Shown: in pieces, positions 55,208-64,000 of the stretch
Layout of the letters: each line of letters begins with the position of its first letter
Numbering within the stretch: position 1 is the first letter of the stretch
From: Ignavibacteria bacterium
Lineage (GTDB): Bacteria > Bacteroidota > Ignavibacteria > Ignavibacteriales > Melioribacteraceae
Direction: 5' to 3'
Assembly: GCA_009773205.1 (NCBI GenBank)
Contig: WPAE01000030.1
Location: forward strand, 1 to 64,000
DNA: 64,000 nucleotides
Program-made: the position numbers and the translations under genes
Notes under the pieces: model-generated
Told to the model about the DNA's origin: nothing
Database searches by the model: none
The model's input: only the letters and a program-made list of their open reading frames with translations

Positions 55208-56056
55208 ATGAGTAACGAAAAATCATTGGCTGCATTTGAAACTTTCAAAATTCGCCGTAATTACGACGAAGTGAAAGAAAAGTGGTATTTCTCTGTAATT
55301 GATATTTGTGCTGCTCTAACTGACCAAAAAAATTTTAAGAGAGCACAAAGTTATTGGACTACACTAAAAAACCGCTTGAAAAAAGAAGGAAGTGAGATTG
55401 TCACAAATTGTGACAAACTGAAACTAACAGCCGCTGACGGCAAAAAATATTTCACTGATGTTGCTGATGTTGAAACAATTCTTCGTCTTGTTCAATCTGT
55501 TCCAAGCAAAAAAGCGGAGCCAATTAAACTTTGGCTTGAAAAGGTTGGCTATCAAAGAATTGAAGAAATGAACGATCCCGCAATTGCATTAAACCGCTCG
55601 CGTGATTACTGGCAGAAACAAGGAAGAAGCGAAAAATGGATTCAGCAAAGGATGCTTAGCCAAGAAACAAGAAATAAACTTACAGATTATTGGAGCGAGC
55701 ACGGTATAAAAAAGGATGACGAATTTGCAATCCTTACAAATATAATCCATAAAGAGTGGGGCAACTTATCGGTTAAAGAGCACAAAGAAATGAAGGGATT
55801 AAAAACTCAAAATCTCTGCGACTATATGAGCGAGGCTGAATTAATTTTTACTGCACTTGCAGAACTTTCTACAAGACAAATTGCTGAAGTTGAAAAAGCA
55901 GAAGGATTTGAAGAGAATAAAATGCCGGCAAAAAAAGGAGGAAAAATTGCCAAAGACGCTCGCAAAGCTCTTGAACTGAAAACCGGGAAAAGTGTAATTA
56001 CCGGAGATAATTTTTTGCCGCCAACAAATACTAAAAAAACAATTAAAAGAAAATAA
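55208..56056 (+). CDS. BRO-N / DinD-like protein nested in RM gene
   Basis: The 282-residue protein has an N-terminal BRO domain (about 10-110; RRNYDEVKEKWYFSVIDICAA, then YFTDVADVETILRLV) and a C-terminal part like DinD/BRO-associated proteins (KGLKTQNLCDYMSEAELIF and KKGGKIAKDARKALE). BRO-N proteins bind DNA and are common in phages and next to restriction-modification genes. It has its own ATG 16 bases after the MTase fragment's stop, and its stop is followed at once by the next ATG. There is no other phage gene around. It may be a regulator or a companion of the RM enzyme. Confidence 0.8.
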   Translation: MSNEKSLAAFETFKIRRNYDEVKEKWYFSVIDICAALTDQKNFKRAQSYWTTLKNRLKKEGSEIVTNCDKLKLTAADGKKYFTDVADVETILRLVQSVPSKKAEPIKLWLEKVGYQRIEEMNDPAIALNRSRDYWQKQGRSEKWIQQRMLSQETRNKLTDYWSEHGIKKDDEFAILTNIIHKEWGNLSVKEHKEMKGLKTQNLCDYMSEAELIFTALAELSTRQIAEVEKAEGFEENKMPAKKGGKIAKDARKALELKTGKSVITGDNFLPPTNTKKTIKRK

Positions 56057-56057
56057 T

Positions 56058-57341
56058 ATGGCAAAAGTTTATCACTCAGAAATTTTTGGATTACGGGAAA
56101 CCAAATACGATTGGCTTAACAAACACAATATCAAAAATGTTAAGTGGAATAAGATTTATCCGAGCCGGGATTTTTATCTCTTTATGCCAACTGATAATAA
56201 GCTTGCAAACTATTACTACTCCTTTGAGAAGATTACCGAAATATTCCCTGTGAATAGTGTGGGAATAGTAACAGCAAGAGACAAATTCGTTATTGACTTC
56301 GACAGAAAGAAACTTGAAAGAAGACTGGAAGATTTTCGAAACCCTAAAATTGATGATGAAATATTAAAGCAAACGTATGATTTGTCGGAAAACAAAAGCT
56401 GGAAGATAAATGAGCAGAGAGAGAAACTGAGAAAAGATTTTGATTGGAAAGATTCAATTACAAAAATTCTTTACCGCCCTTTTGATGAAAGATGGGTAAT
56501 ATATAACGATGATATGGTTGAACGAACAAGAAAAGAAATTATGCAAAATCTGATGAGTGAAAACATCGCTTTAATTACCTCAAGGATGACAAAAGGCGAA
56601 ACTTTCAAGCATGCGCAAGTGACTGATAAAATAACTGAGGTTATTTGTGTGTCGCCAAAAACTTCCAACAATGGTTTTGTTTTTCCTCTGTATCTTTATT
56701 TGAAAAAAAAGGATAAAAAGAAAACTTCTTATATACAGATGATGATGTTTGAACCAGAAGCTGAGTATCAAACCCGCCAACCTAATATAAACCCATCCTT
56801 GTTTGAAGAGTTTAAGAAGAGTTACAAAAAAGACGTTACTCCTGAAGAAATATTTTATTACATCTACGCGGTTCTTTACAGCAATACCTACCGTACAAAA
56901 TATGTAAAGTTCTTAAAAATAGATTTTCCGCGTGTTCCTTTTACAAAGAACTACAAACTTTTTATTCAACTCGGTAAACTTGGCAAACAGCTTGCAGATT
57001 TACATTTGCTAAAATCTGAAGTGTTAGATAAATCTATTTCTGAATTTCCTATTGAGGGAAACAACAAAGTAGAAAAACCACACTTTGGCTACGCTCTGCG
57101 TGGCAATGGAAAAGTATGGATAAATAAAGAACAATATTTTGACGGAATAAAAGAAGAGGTTTGGCAGTATCAAATAGGCGGTTATCAAGTGTGTGAGAAA
57201 TGGTTAAAAGGTAGAAAAGAAAAAACACTCACATTAGAAGAGATACAAACCTATTGCAAAATTGTAACCGCACTTTCAAAAACAATTGAAGTTCAGATTG
57301 AGATTGATAAGTATTATGAAAGCATAGAAAAATCTTTATAA
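56058..57341 (+). pseudogene. Type IIG/ISP-like RM enzyme, C-terminal (specificity) part
   Basis: The 427-residue frame opens AKVYHSEIFGLRETKYDWL, the sequence that directly follows the methyltransferase part in intact homologs, and continues with FPVNSVGIVTARDKF and ILYRPFDERW, typical of the target-recognition region of these enzymes. It has an ATG right after the BRO gene stop, so it could be made as a separate polypeptide that reassembles with the first half. Otherwise it is simply the cut-off end of a broken gene. I label it a pseudogene fragment for now; function as a split subunit is possible. Confidence 0.75.
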
Positions 57342-57409
57342 ACTCGCAGCAGAATATTACACTCCTCTTGCCGAGAAGAAATATCTCAAACTATATATCA
57401 ATAGATTCT

Positions 57410-58078
57410 TCAGCCACCGCTGGCAGATTCAGAATGACCAAACGAAAAACTCACAAGTTTAATTTTTTTTCCCTTCTCCAAGTGCATCTTTTCGTACTTG
57501 GTTTTAATTGTGTACTCAAACGTAATCTGCTCAAGCGAGTAAATATCGTTGTGAACAAAATTTGTTTTTAGTTTCATCTCGTCAATCATTTGAAGTGTGT
57601 ATTCGTAAAGAGTATCATCATCGGTCTTCAAATTAATCTTACCGTTTTCGGTTAATATCTTTTTATATATCGCTAAAAATCTTGGGTGTGTTAAACGCTT
57701 TTTAATGCTGCTCTGAAACGGATACGGATCGGGAAATGTAATCCAAATTTCTTCTGCTTTAATATCTTTTAGTGTTTCATCAAGACGTTCTATGTAAGCA
57801 ATAAGCAGTGCAACATTTTTTGTGTTTCTTTCATTTGCGTTTTTTGAAGCATTCCATAAACGATTTGGTTTTCTATCAATTCCTAAAAAATTTCTCTCTG
57901 GATAATGCTCTGCTAAGCCAATAGAATAATCTGCCTGCCCGCAGCAAAGCTCAATTGTAATCGGCTTGCCGTTGCTAAAAAAGTTTTTAATTCCAGCTTC
58001 AGCGTTTTCGTTTTTGTAATCAAACACATTTAGAAACGATCTTACTTCGGTAATTTTTTTATATTTTTTTCTTCCCAT
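57410..58078 (-). CDS. trmB: tRNA (guanine-N7-)-methyltransferase
   Basis: The 222-residue protein methylates G46 in the tRNA variable loop. It has the SAM motif IELCCGQADYSIGLAEHYP, GIDRKPNR, and the catalytic WITFPDPYPFQSSIKKRL segment, then the C-terminal TDDDTLYEYTLQ. It is convergent with the RM fragment, with 68 bp between stops. The last codons include short sequence also common in intergenic repeats (AGATTCAGAATGAC). Confidence 0.92.
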   Translation of the reverse strand: MGRKKYKKITEVRSFLNVFDYKNENAEAGIKNFFSNGKPITIELCCGQADYSIGLAEHYPERNFLGIDRKPNRLWNASKNANERNTKNVALLIAYIERLDETLKDIKAEEIWITFPDPYPFQSSIKKRLTHPRFLAIYKKILTENGKINLKTDDDTLYEYTLQMIDEMKLKTNFVHNDIYSLEQITFEYTIKTKYEKMHLEKGKKIKLVSFSFGHSESASGG

Positions 58079-58575
58079 CTCAGTGAACGAAGAACGTAGA
58101 GTGAAGAACGAAGAACTAACTGTTAATTCAATCCGCGTTAATCAGTTCAAGTCGTGCAATCCGCGTTCTATTATTTTGTTTATGATTTTGCGACGCGAAA
58201 AATAGAAAAGTTTTTTCTCATTTTTCTTAATGCTTTTTTCAGTTCAAGTCAGTTTAATAAGTTAAACCTGCCCGTCCGGCATGCGGGTCTGCGTTCTATT
58301 ATCTTTATAAAATAGTTGCAGAAAAATTTCCTCTCTCTCTTGTATCTATTTAATCTGATTACTATACTCGCTCCAAGAATTGAACATTTTGCAAAATGAT
58401 AAAGCAAAACACAAAATATAACCCCGATCATAAATTTTACTGTTCACTGCTGGCAAGTAAAGTTATTTCGATTCTGCTTCAGGCTACATCCACGTACACG
58501 CAAACCACGATTCGTTAATATTAACGCAAACTTTTAGCTTCCACATAAATTATTAAAACAAGGGTAAAGTTTATC
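58079..58575. other. Spacer upstream of the threonine operon
   Basis: This 497-bp gap holds two pairs of direct repeats (TCAGTTCAAGTC at 58142 and 58239; GCGTTCTATTAT at 58163 and 58291) and a 14-bp palindrome, CATTTTGCAAAATG, near 58385. No leader peptide rich in Thr/Ile codons and no clear attenuator hairpin was seen, so promoter control of the operon is not explained. Confidence 0.4.
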
Positions 58576-59970
58576 ATGATAGTATTAAAATTTGGCGGGT
58601 CGAGTGTAGGCAATGCAGAAAGGATTGATGGCGTAATTTCAATACTTATAGACAGCTACATAAACAAGAAAAAGAAAATAGCAGTTGTGTTTTCTGCTTT
58701 TCAAGGTGTAACAGACAAGTTTATAGAAATCGGCAAACTTGCATTTCAGCGCAAGCTTTCTTACAAAGCAGAAATTGAACAATTGATTGAGAGGCATTAC
58801 GACACTGCTTTCCGCTTAAACCCAACAAGCATGCATGAGCAAATTGTTGAAAATCTTGATCGTCTTTTTGACGATCTGAAAGAAGTTACGCACGGAGTAT
58901 ATCTTGTTCGCGAGCTTTCTCCACGCACGCTCGATTACATTCAAAGTTTCGGCGAAAGATTATCCAACACAATTATTGCGGAATCTCTTTGCAACCGCGG
59001 AGTTGAAGCAGAATATCTTGACGCGAGCAGTCTTGTTAAAACAAACAGCGAGTTCGGAAATGCGAAAGTTAATTTTCCTGTTACCAACAAAAACATAGCC
59101 CAACATTTTAAGAAGCACAACAAAGTTCAGATTATAACTGGATTTATCTCATCAACAGAGAAAAATGAAATTACTACACTAGGACGCGGCGGCTCGGATT
59201 ACACAGCTTCAATTTTTGGCGCAGCTTTAAATGCTGGGGCAATTGAAATTTGGACTGATGTTGATGGAATTTTAACAGCAGATCCGCGCAAAGTGAAAGA
59301 AGCATTTTCGCTTAAATCTGTTACTTACGAGGAAGCAATGGAGTTATCACATTTTGGAGCAAAGGTAATCTATCCGCCAACAATGCTGCCAGCTCTTCAA
59401 AAGAAAATAAAGATTGTTATTAAGAATACATTCAATCCTTCTCATCCAGGTACAGAGATTATAGAAAAAAGCAGCAGCGAAAAAATGTTGATCAAAGGAA
59501 TTTCATCAATAGATGATATTTCTATTATACGCGTGCAAGGAGGCGGAATGGTTGGCGTTACGGGCGTTGCGGGAAGGTTATTTACCGTGCTAGCACGGCA
59601 CGGAATCAATATTATCCTTATTACACAAGCTTCTTCAGAGCACAGCATTTGCTTAGCGGTTCTTCCTAAGTTTGGCGAGCATGCAAAGAAAATAATAGAA
59701 AGTGAGTTTAAGCTTGAAATTATAGAAGGAAAAATAGGCGAAGTAGTAGTTGAAGATGAACTTTCCATAATTGCTGTTGTAGGAGAAAAAATGCGCCACA
59801 CAATTGGCGTTGCCGGAAAAGTTTTTAACGCGCTTGGTAAGAAGGGGATTAATATTATTGCCATAGCGCAGGGTTCTTCAGAGTTAAATATTTCTCTCGT
59901 AATTAATAAAAACAATTTGACAAAAGCATTGTTATCAATTCATAAAGATTTATTAGCGAGGTTAAAGTGA
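58576..59970 (+). CDS. Aspartate kinase
   Basis: The 464-residue enzyme phosphorylates aspartate, the first step to threonine, methionine and lysine. It starts with KFGGSSVGNAERI, has TLGRGGSDYTASIFGAAL and two C-terminal ACT domains (about 310-460; QASSEHSICLAV and GSSELNISLVI), so it should respond to amino-acid feedback. It is a monofunctional kinase with no homoserine dehydrogenase domain. Its last bases overlap asd (GTGA), starting a tight four-gene operon. Confidence 0.95.
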   Translation: MIVLKFGGSSVGNAERIDGVISILIDSYINKKKKIAVVFSAFQGVTDKFIEIGKLAFQRKLSYKAEIEQLIERHYDTAFRLNPTSMHEQIVENLDRLFDDLKEVTHGVYLVRELSPRTLDYIQSFGERLSNTIIAESLCNRGVEAEYLDASSLVKTNSEFGNAKVNFPVTNKNIAQHFKKHNKVQIITGFISSTEKNEITTLGRGGSDYTASIFGAALNAGAIEIWTDVDGILTADPRKVKEAFSLKSVTYEEAMELSHFGAKVIYPPTMLPALQKKIKIVIKNTFNPSHPGTEIIEKSSSEKMLIKGISSIDDISIIRVQGGGMVGVTGVAGRLFTVLARHGINIILITQASSEHSICLAVLPKFGEHAKKIIESEFKLEIIEGKIGEVVVEDELSIIAVVGEKMRHTIGVAGKVFNALGKKGINIIAIAQGSSELNISLVINKNNLTKALLSIHKDLLARLK

Positions 59971-61004
59971 GTGCAAAAATTTCAGTTGCAATTTTAGGCG
60001 CTACCGGCAGTGTCGGTCAGCGTTTTATTGAATTGTTATTAAATCATCCTTGGTTTGAAGTTGCTGAGTTAGCAGCATCGGACCGTTCTGCAGGCAAGAA
60101 ATATTCCGAAGCAACAAACTGGGTAATGCAAACACCTCTGCCGGAAAAATATTCAAACATGATTGTAAAGAAGTGTGAGACAAATTTGCAATCTAGAATT
60201 GCTTTCTCCGGTTTGGACGCGAGCGTAGCCGGAGAAATTGAAACAGCTTTTGCAGACGCAGGCTGCTTTGTTATTTCAAACGCTCGCAATCACCGTTTTG
60301 ATGCAGATGTTCCGCTAATGATTCCAGAAGTAAACCACAATCATCTCGATGTGGTAAAATTCCAAAACTATAAAGGCGGAATTGTTACTAACCCAAACTG
60401 CTCAACAATTGGATTGGCAATTGCACTTAAACCCCTTTATGATAATTTTGGTTTGGAAGCCGTGAATGTTGTTACTATGCAAGCCGTTTCCGGCGCCGGT
60501 TATCCAGGCTTACCAAGTTTGGATATTATAGATAATGTTATTCCTTTTATCGGCGGCGAAGAAGCAAAAATGGAAACCGAGCCGCGCAAAATTTTTGGTT
60601 CTTTTATGAACAATAAATTTGTTGATGCTGATTTTAAAATAAGCGCACAGTGCAACCGCGTTGGCGTTATAGATGGACACACAGAATGCGTTCAGGTGAA
60701 GTTGAAATCGAAAACGAGCAAAGAAGAAATTATAAAAGTGTGGAATGAGTTTAAATCCATTCCGCAAGAACTCGCGCTGCCTTTTGCGCCAAATCCAGTT
60801 ATCACTTATTTCAAAGAAGATAAATACCCGCAGCCGCGCGTTCATCGTAATTTAGGCAACGGAATGGGGGTTGCAATTGGAAGGCTTCGCGAAGATTCCC
60901 TTTTCGATTATAAGTTTGTTATACTTTCTCATAACACTATACGAGGCGCAGCCGGCGGAACAATTCTTATTGCAGAATTAATGAAGGCTCAGGGAATTAT
61001 CTGA
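59967..61004 (+). CDS. asd: Aspartate-semialdehyde dehydrogenase
   Basis: The 345-residue enzyme reduces aspartyl phosphate to the semialdehyde with NADPH. It has GATGSVGQRFIELL (nucleotide binding), the catalytic cysteine in TNPNCSTIG, and the archaeal/fungal-type segment SGAGYPGLPSLD. A GTG start overlaps the kinase gene. The stop overlaps the thrB start. Confidence 0.95.
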   Translation: MSAKISVAILGATGSVGQRFIELLLNHPWFEVAELAASDRSAGKKYSEATNWVMQTPLPEKYSNMIVKKCETNLQSRIAFSGLDASVAGEIETAFADAGCFVISNARNHRFDADVPLMIPEVNHNHLDVVKFQNYKGGIVTNPNCSTIGLAIALKPLYDNFGLEAVNVVTMQAVSGAGYPGLPSLDIIDNVIPFIGGEEAKMETEPRKIFGSFMNNKFVDADFKISAQCNRVGVIDGHTECVQVKLKSKTSKEEIIKVWNEFKSIPQELALPFAPNPVITYFKEDKYPQPRVHRNLGNGMGVAIGRLREDSLFDYKFVILSHNTIRGAAGGTILIAELMKAQGII

Positions 61005-61933
61005 TGAGAAAAATTAAAGTTTTTGCGCCAGCTTCGGTTTCAAATGTTGGTCCCGGTTTTGATATGATGGGATTTGCTCTTAACAAGCCTGGAGATGAAG
61101 TTGAATTAAAACTTAACAACACAAATGAAATTAGAATTATCAAAATTTCCGGAGATAGCGGAAGGCTTCCGCTCAATCCAGAAAAAAACACAACTACCGG
61201 CGCTATTAAATCTTTGCTCAATAAATACAATATTAATATCGGGCTCGATGTTTCAATTCACAAAAAAATGGGAATTGGAAGCGGACTCGGTTCCAGCGCA
61301 GCAAGCGCAGCAGCCGGAGTTTTTGCTTTGAACAAACTACTAAATTTAAAACTGAGCAAGCATGAGTTACTCGAACACGCCATCGCCGGAGAGTTCATCG
61401 CCAGCGGAAGTGTTCATGCCGATAATGTTGCGCCTGCTTTGTTCGGCGGGTTTGTTTTGATTCGCTCTTACATTCCGATTGATATTGTTCGGCTTGATTA
61501 TCCGAAGAATTTATTTTGTTCCATTGTTTATCCAAATATTGTAATTAATACGATTGAGGCAAGAAAAATTTTAGACAAAACTTTTGAGCTTAAGTCCGGA
61601 ATTGCACAAGCCGGAAATGCAGCGGGTTTAGTTGCTGGTTTATTAACTAAAAATATTTCCTTAATTGGTCGTTCAATGGTTGATCAGTTTGCAGAACCAA
61701 AACGCGCTGCACTAATTCCTTGTTATGATGAGATTCGTAAAGCAGCTTTTGAAGTTGGCGCGATTAACTGCAATATTTCCGGTTCCGGTCCATCAATGTT
61801 TGCCTTTTCAACTTCGTTAAAGGCAGCAGAAAAAATTGCACTCGTAATGAAGAAAGCTGCAAAGCAAAAAGGATTTGGCAGCAAAACTTATGTTTCCAAA
61901 ATAAACGAAAAAGGCCCAATAGTTATAAAATGA
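61004..61933 (+). CDS. thrB: Homoserine kinase
   Basis: The 309-residue GHMP kinase phosphorylates homoserine. It has APASVSNVGPGFDMMG at the N-terminus, GIGSGLGSSAASAAAG (ATP-binding GHMP motif) and NISGSGPSMFAF near the end. The start overlaps the asd stop (TGATG), and the stop overlaps thrC by four bases. Confidence 0.95.
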   Translation: MRKIKVFAPASVSNVGPGFDMMGFALNKPGDEVELKLNNTNEIRIIKISGDSGRLPLNPEKNTTTGAIKSLLNKYNINIGLDVSIHKKMGIGSGLGSSAASAAAGVFALNKLLNLKLSKHELLEHAIAGEFIASGSVHADNVAPALFGGFVLIRSYIPIDIVRLDYPKNLFCSIVYPNIVINTIEARKILDKTFELKSGIAQAGNAAGLVAGLLTKNISLIGRSMVDQFAEPKRAALIPCYDEIRKAAFEVGAINCNISGSGPSMFAFSTSLKAAEKIALVMKKAAKQKGFGSKTYVSKINEKGPIVIK

Positions 61934-63243
61934 AATATTACAGCACAAACAATAGGTACAAATTCTTTTCTTTTGAAGAAGCCATTACGAAAGGTTTGGC
62001 TGACGATGGCGGTTTGTTTATGCCGGAGTCAATTCCAAATCTTGGAAAAGAATTTATACAAAATTTAGAGAAGAAATCTTTTGTTGAAATTGCTATCGAA
62101 GTTTCAAAGCATTTCGTTTGTAATGAAATCCCTCAAAGCAAATTAGAAGAAATTATTTCGGATGCAATTAATTTTCCCGCTCCAATTATTGAGATAAATA
62201 AAAATTTATTTGTGCTTGAGCTATTTCACGGACCAACTTTAGCTTTCAAAGATTTTGGCGCACGCTTTTTGGCTAAAATAATGGGTTACTTTGCACAGAA
62301 AAAAAAATCTCACCTCAATATTCTTGTTGCAACAAGCGGAGATACCGGAAGCGCAGTTGCTAACGGGTTTTATAACACGCAGGGAATTAATGTTTACATT
62401 TTATATCCAAAAGGAAAAGTCAGCAAGATTCAAGAGCGGCAGCTTACTTCTCTTGATAAAAATATTACCGCGCTTGAAATTGATGGAACCTTTGATGACT
62501 GTCAGCGCTTAGTAAAAACGGCTTTTGTTGATTTAGAGCTAAACAACAAAATGAATTTGTCTTCTGCAAACTCTATTAACATTGCTCGCCTTCTTCCTCA
62601 ATCTTTTTTTTACATTGAAGCTTTCAAGCAGATTTATGATAAATCTCTTCCTGTAGTATTTTCGGTTCCTTCCGGAAATCTTGGTAACATTACCGCAGGT
62701 TTACTTGCCAAGAAAATGGGTTTGCCAATTCACAAGTTTATAGGTGCTACAAATAAGAATGATGTTTTTACTGAGTTTATTAAGAGCGGAAATTTTAAGC
62801 CACGTGCTTCAGTGCTAACACTTTCCAACGCAATGGATGTTGGCAATCCAAGTAATCTTTCCCGGATTATTGATTTATATTCAAACTCGATTGATGAAAT
62901 TAGAAATGATATTTACTCTGCAACATTTACCGACGTTCAAACACGTGAAACAGTAAAACGTGTTTATAAAGAATACGATTACATTATTGAACCACACGGC
63001 GCAGTTGGATATTTGGCATTAGAAAAATTCTTAAAAGAAAACTCTGAGCAAAAATTTTCTTCTGTTGTTTTGGAAACAGCACATCCGGCAAAATTCAAAG
63101 ATGAAGTCGAACAAGAATTATCTGTAGAAGTTGAAATCCCGGAACGATTGGCAAAATGTTTATCAAAAGAAAAGAAAGCCGTTGAGCTTTCCTCTGAATA
63201 CAAAGAGTTAAAGAAATATTTAATCGGCGGATATAGTGTTTAG
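61930..63243 (+). CDS. thrC: Threonine synthase
   Basis: The 437-residue PLP enzyme turns phosphohomoserine into threonine. The PLP lysine lies in GPTLAFKDFGARF, followed by ATSGDTGSAVANGF and VPSGNLGNITAG (phosphate-binding). It is the last gene of the operon. Homoserine dehydrogenase is missing from the operon and must be elsewhere. Confidence 0.95.
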   Translation: MKYYSTNNRYKFFSFEEAITKGLADDGGLFMPESIPNLGKEFIQNLEKKSFVEIAIEVSKHFVCNEIPQSKLEEIISDAINFPAPIIEINKNLFVLELFHGPTLAFKDFGARFLAKIMGYFAQKKKSHLNILVATSGDTGSAVANGFYNTQGINVYILYPKGKVSKIQERQLTSLDKNITALEIDGTFDDCQRLVKTAFVDLELNNKMNLSSANSINIARLLPQSFFYIEAFKQIYDKSLPVVFSVPSGNLGNITAGLLAKKMGLPIHKFIGATNKNDVFTEFIKSGNFKPRASVLTLSNAMDVGNPSNLSRIIDLYSNSIDEIRNDIYSATFTDVQTRETVKRVYKEYDYIIEPHGAVGYLALEKFLKENSEQKFSSVVLETAHPAKFKDEVEQELSVEVEIPERLAKCLSKEKKAVELSSEYKELKKYLIGGYSV

Positions 63244-63477
63244 GTTGGGTTAGCCTGCCTAATAAGCGGTTGAGGAACATGTAATTCTTCGCTTGTAAAC
63301 TCGATCAGAATGGAATATTCGAGTTGTACAACACGCCCTTTGCGCAGTCGGTTTACGAACCTGAATGACAATTGTTGAAATGTACTAAAGATATGTTTCT
63401 TTCATAACTAATGCCCTTTCTTTATTTTTCGATTGAGTGTTTGATAGAAGTTTCTATTGCTTAACCGAAAGACGAGA

Positions 63478-64000
63478 ATGAAAAAACTACTAATTGAATT
63501 ATTAAAAAAATACTATTCGCAGATTAGCGAAAAATGGATTGATATACTTCTGCAGATTTACAAAGACAAACTTACAGAGCCACAGATTCAATCTTTTGTT
63601 TACAGCAGCCTAAATACATTTATAGATGTAATAAAAAAAACAGATTATAAAGAAGCCGATCAATTTTTGATTTCAAGCTACAATCTCTTTTCTGCTACAA
63701 ATCTTAACCTTTTAGAAATAAGCCAAATTTTTAGTCAAGGCAGGTTTGCAGTATTAAACGCAATTGAAACAGAAGCCTCTGCCGAGACGGATCCGGTTAT
63801 ACTTTTAGGATTTCTTGATGACCTAATCGAGCAGATTTACGCACGATACGGTATGCTTCATCAAGAAACAAAAATGAAAGAAATTGAGCTTGACCGCGAC
63901 AGGCTTGCCTCAAAACTTGAGTTTGACCAGCAGTACCTTAAGAGCATTCTTGTCTCTGCAGATCAGGCAATTATGGTTGTTGATGAAAACGAAAGATTTA
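63478..64000 (+). CDS. RsbRD-N / PAS sensor protein, cut by the window edge
   Basis: The ATG at 63478 is followed by 174 open codons to the end of the window. The first 140 residues (KKLLIELLKKYYSQISEKWID, then LLGFLDDLIEQIYARYGM) fit the RsbRD N-terminal helical sensor domain. A coiled coil then leads to ILVSADQAIMVVDENERF, the start of a PAS domain. It is probably the N-terminus of a sensor kinase or phosphatase. ACCGAAAGACGAGA precedes the ATG. Confidence 0.75.
   Translation, partial: MKKLLIELLKKYYSQISEKWIDILLQIYKDKLTEPQIQSFVYSSLNTFIDVIKKTDYKEADQFLISSYNLFSATNLNLLEISQIFSQGRFAVLNAIETEASAETDPVILLGFLDDLIEQIYARYGMLHQETKMKEIELDRDRLASKLEFDQQYLKSILVSADQAIMVVDENERF

Noticed and set aside
55208-56056. 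Prophage suggested by the BRO-type gene
   Set aside because: No integrase, structural or lysis genes are nearby; BRO-N genes are also common at RM loci.
50144-57341. tRNA-anchored integration of the RM locus
   Set aside because: No integrase and no repeat of the tRNA 3' end was seen downstream.

Overview
The window looks like chromosomal DNA of a low-GC member of the Bacteroidota/Chlorobi/Ignavibacteria group; Ignavibacteria is my best guess. The signs are a giant secreted protein of lamin-tail and CARDB-like modules ending in a FlgD-like C-terminal domain, a DUF5916 outer-membrane protein, PspC-domain membrane proteins, an ECF sigma/RskA-like anti-sigma pair, several STAS/PP2C/RsbRD regulators, and short intergenic GC-rich hairpin repeats in an AT-rich background. 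This is inferred from gene content; no rRNA or other direct marker is present.

Region 1 (1-11.4 kb, all minus strand) is a defence island. In transcription order it holds a CARF-type sensor with a winged-helix C-terminus, hsdR, hsdM, hsdS, an ATPase (DUF3696 type) with two N-terminal HARE-HTH domains, a 311-residue partner protein, a HARE-HTH/GIY-YIG nuclease, and a DUF2130 gene broken by an in-frame stop and lacking its C-terminal half. A 24-bp motif occurs at 23/24 identity just upstream of both hsdR and the GIY-YIG gene, at the -35 distance from TATA-like boxes. It may be the operator of the CARF regulator. The whole set may be a regulated, modification-aware defence module.

Region 2 (12-29.5 kb) is mostly housekeeping and envelope: a DUF5916 barrel, a histidinol-phosphatase-like IMPase, TsaC/Sua5, a DinB-like protein, an M24 peptidase, a GH13 amylase, a stand-alone B12-binding protein, a PAP2-like membrane enzyme, a CoA-binding protein, and the 2,098-residue LTD/CARDB protein. 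Region 3 (29.6-43.6 kb) is regulatory: ECF sigma and anti-sigma, PspC proteins, STAS proteins, a PAS histidine kinase, an NtrC-type regulator, a REC-PP2C phosphatase, an RlpA protein and an Rrf2 regulator, plus a U32 protein and an MFS transporter. Region 4 (43.8-52 kb) is core: DEAD-box helicase, Obg GTPase, a BtuC/FecCD-like permease, M48 lipoprotein, tRNA-Met(CAU), SecG, LOG protein and PCuAC copper chaperone.

Region 5 (52.5-57.3 kb) carries a lipoprotein and a second restriction-modification locus: a single-polypeptide (type IIG/ISP-like) nuclease-methyltransferase that is frameshifted in a T6 tract and split in two by a complete BRO/DinD-like gene. Region 6 (57.4-64 kb) has TrmB, a tight aspartate kinase-asd-thrB-thrC operon, and the start of an RsbRD-N/PAS sensor that runs off the right edge.

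Intergenic spaces carry at least four dispersed repeat families: a 91-bp hairpin repeat (two identical inverted copies), a roughly 105-140 bp repeat (four copies), and small elements with terminal inverted repeats. No transposase, integrase, CRISPR array or rRNA was seen.
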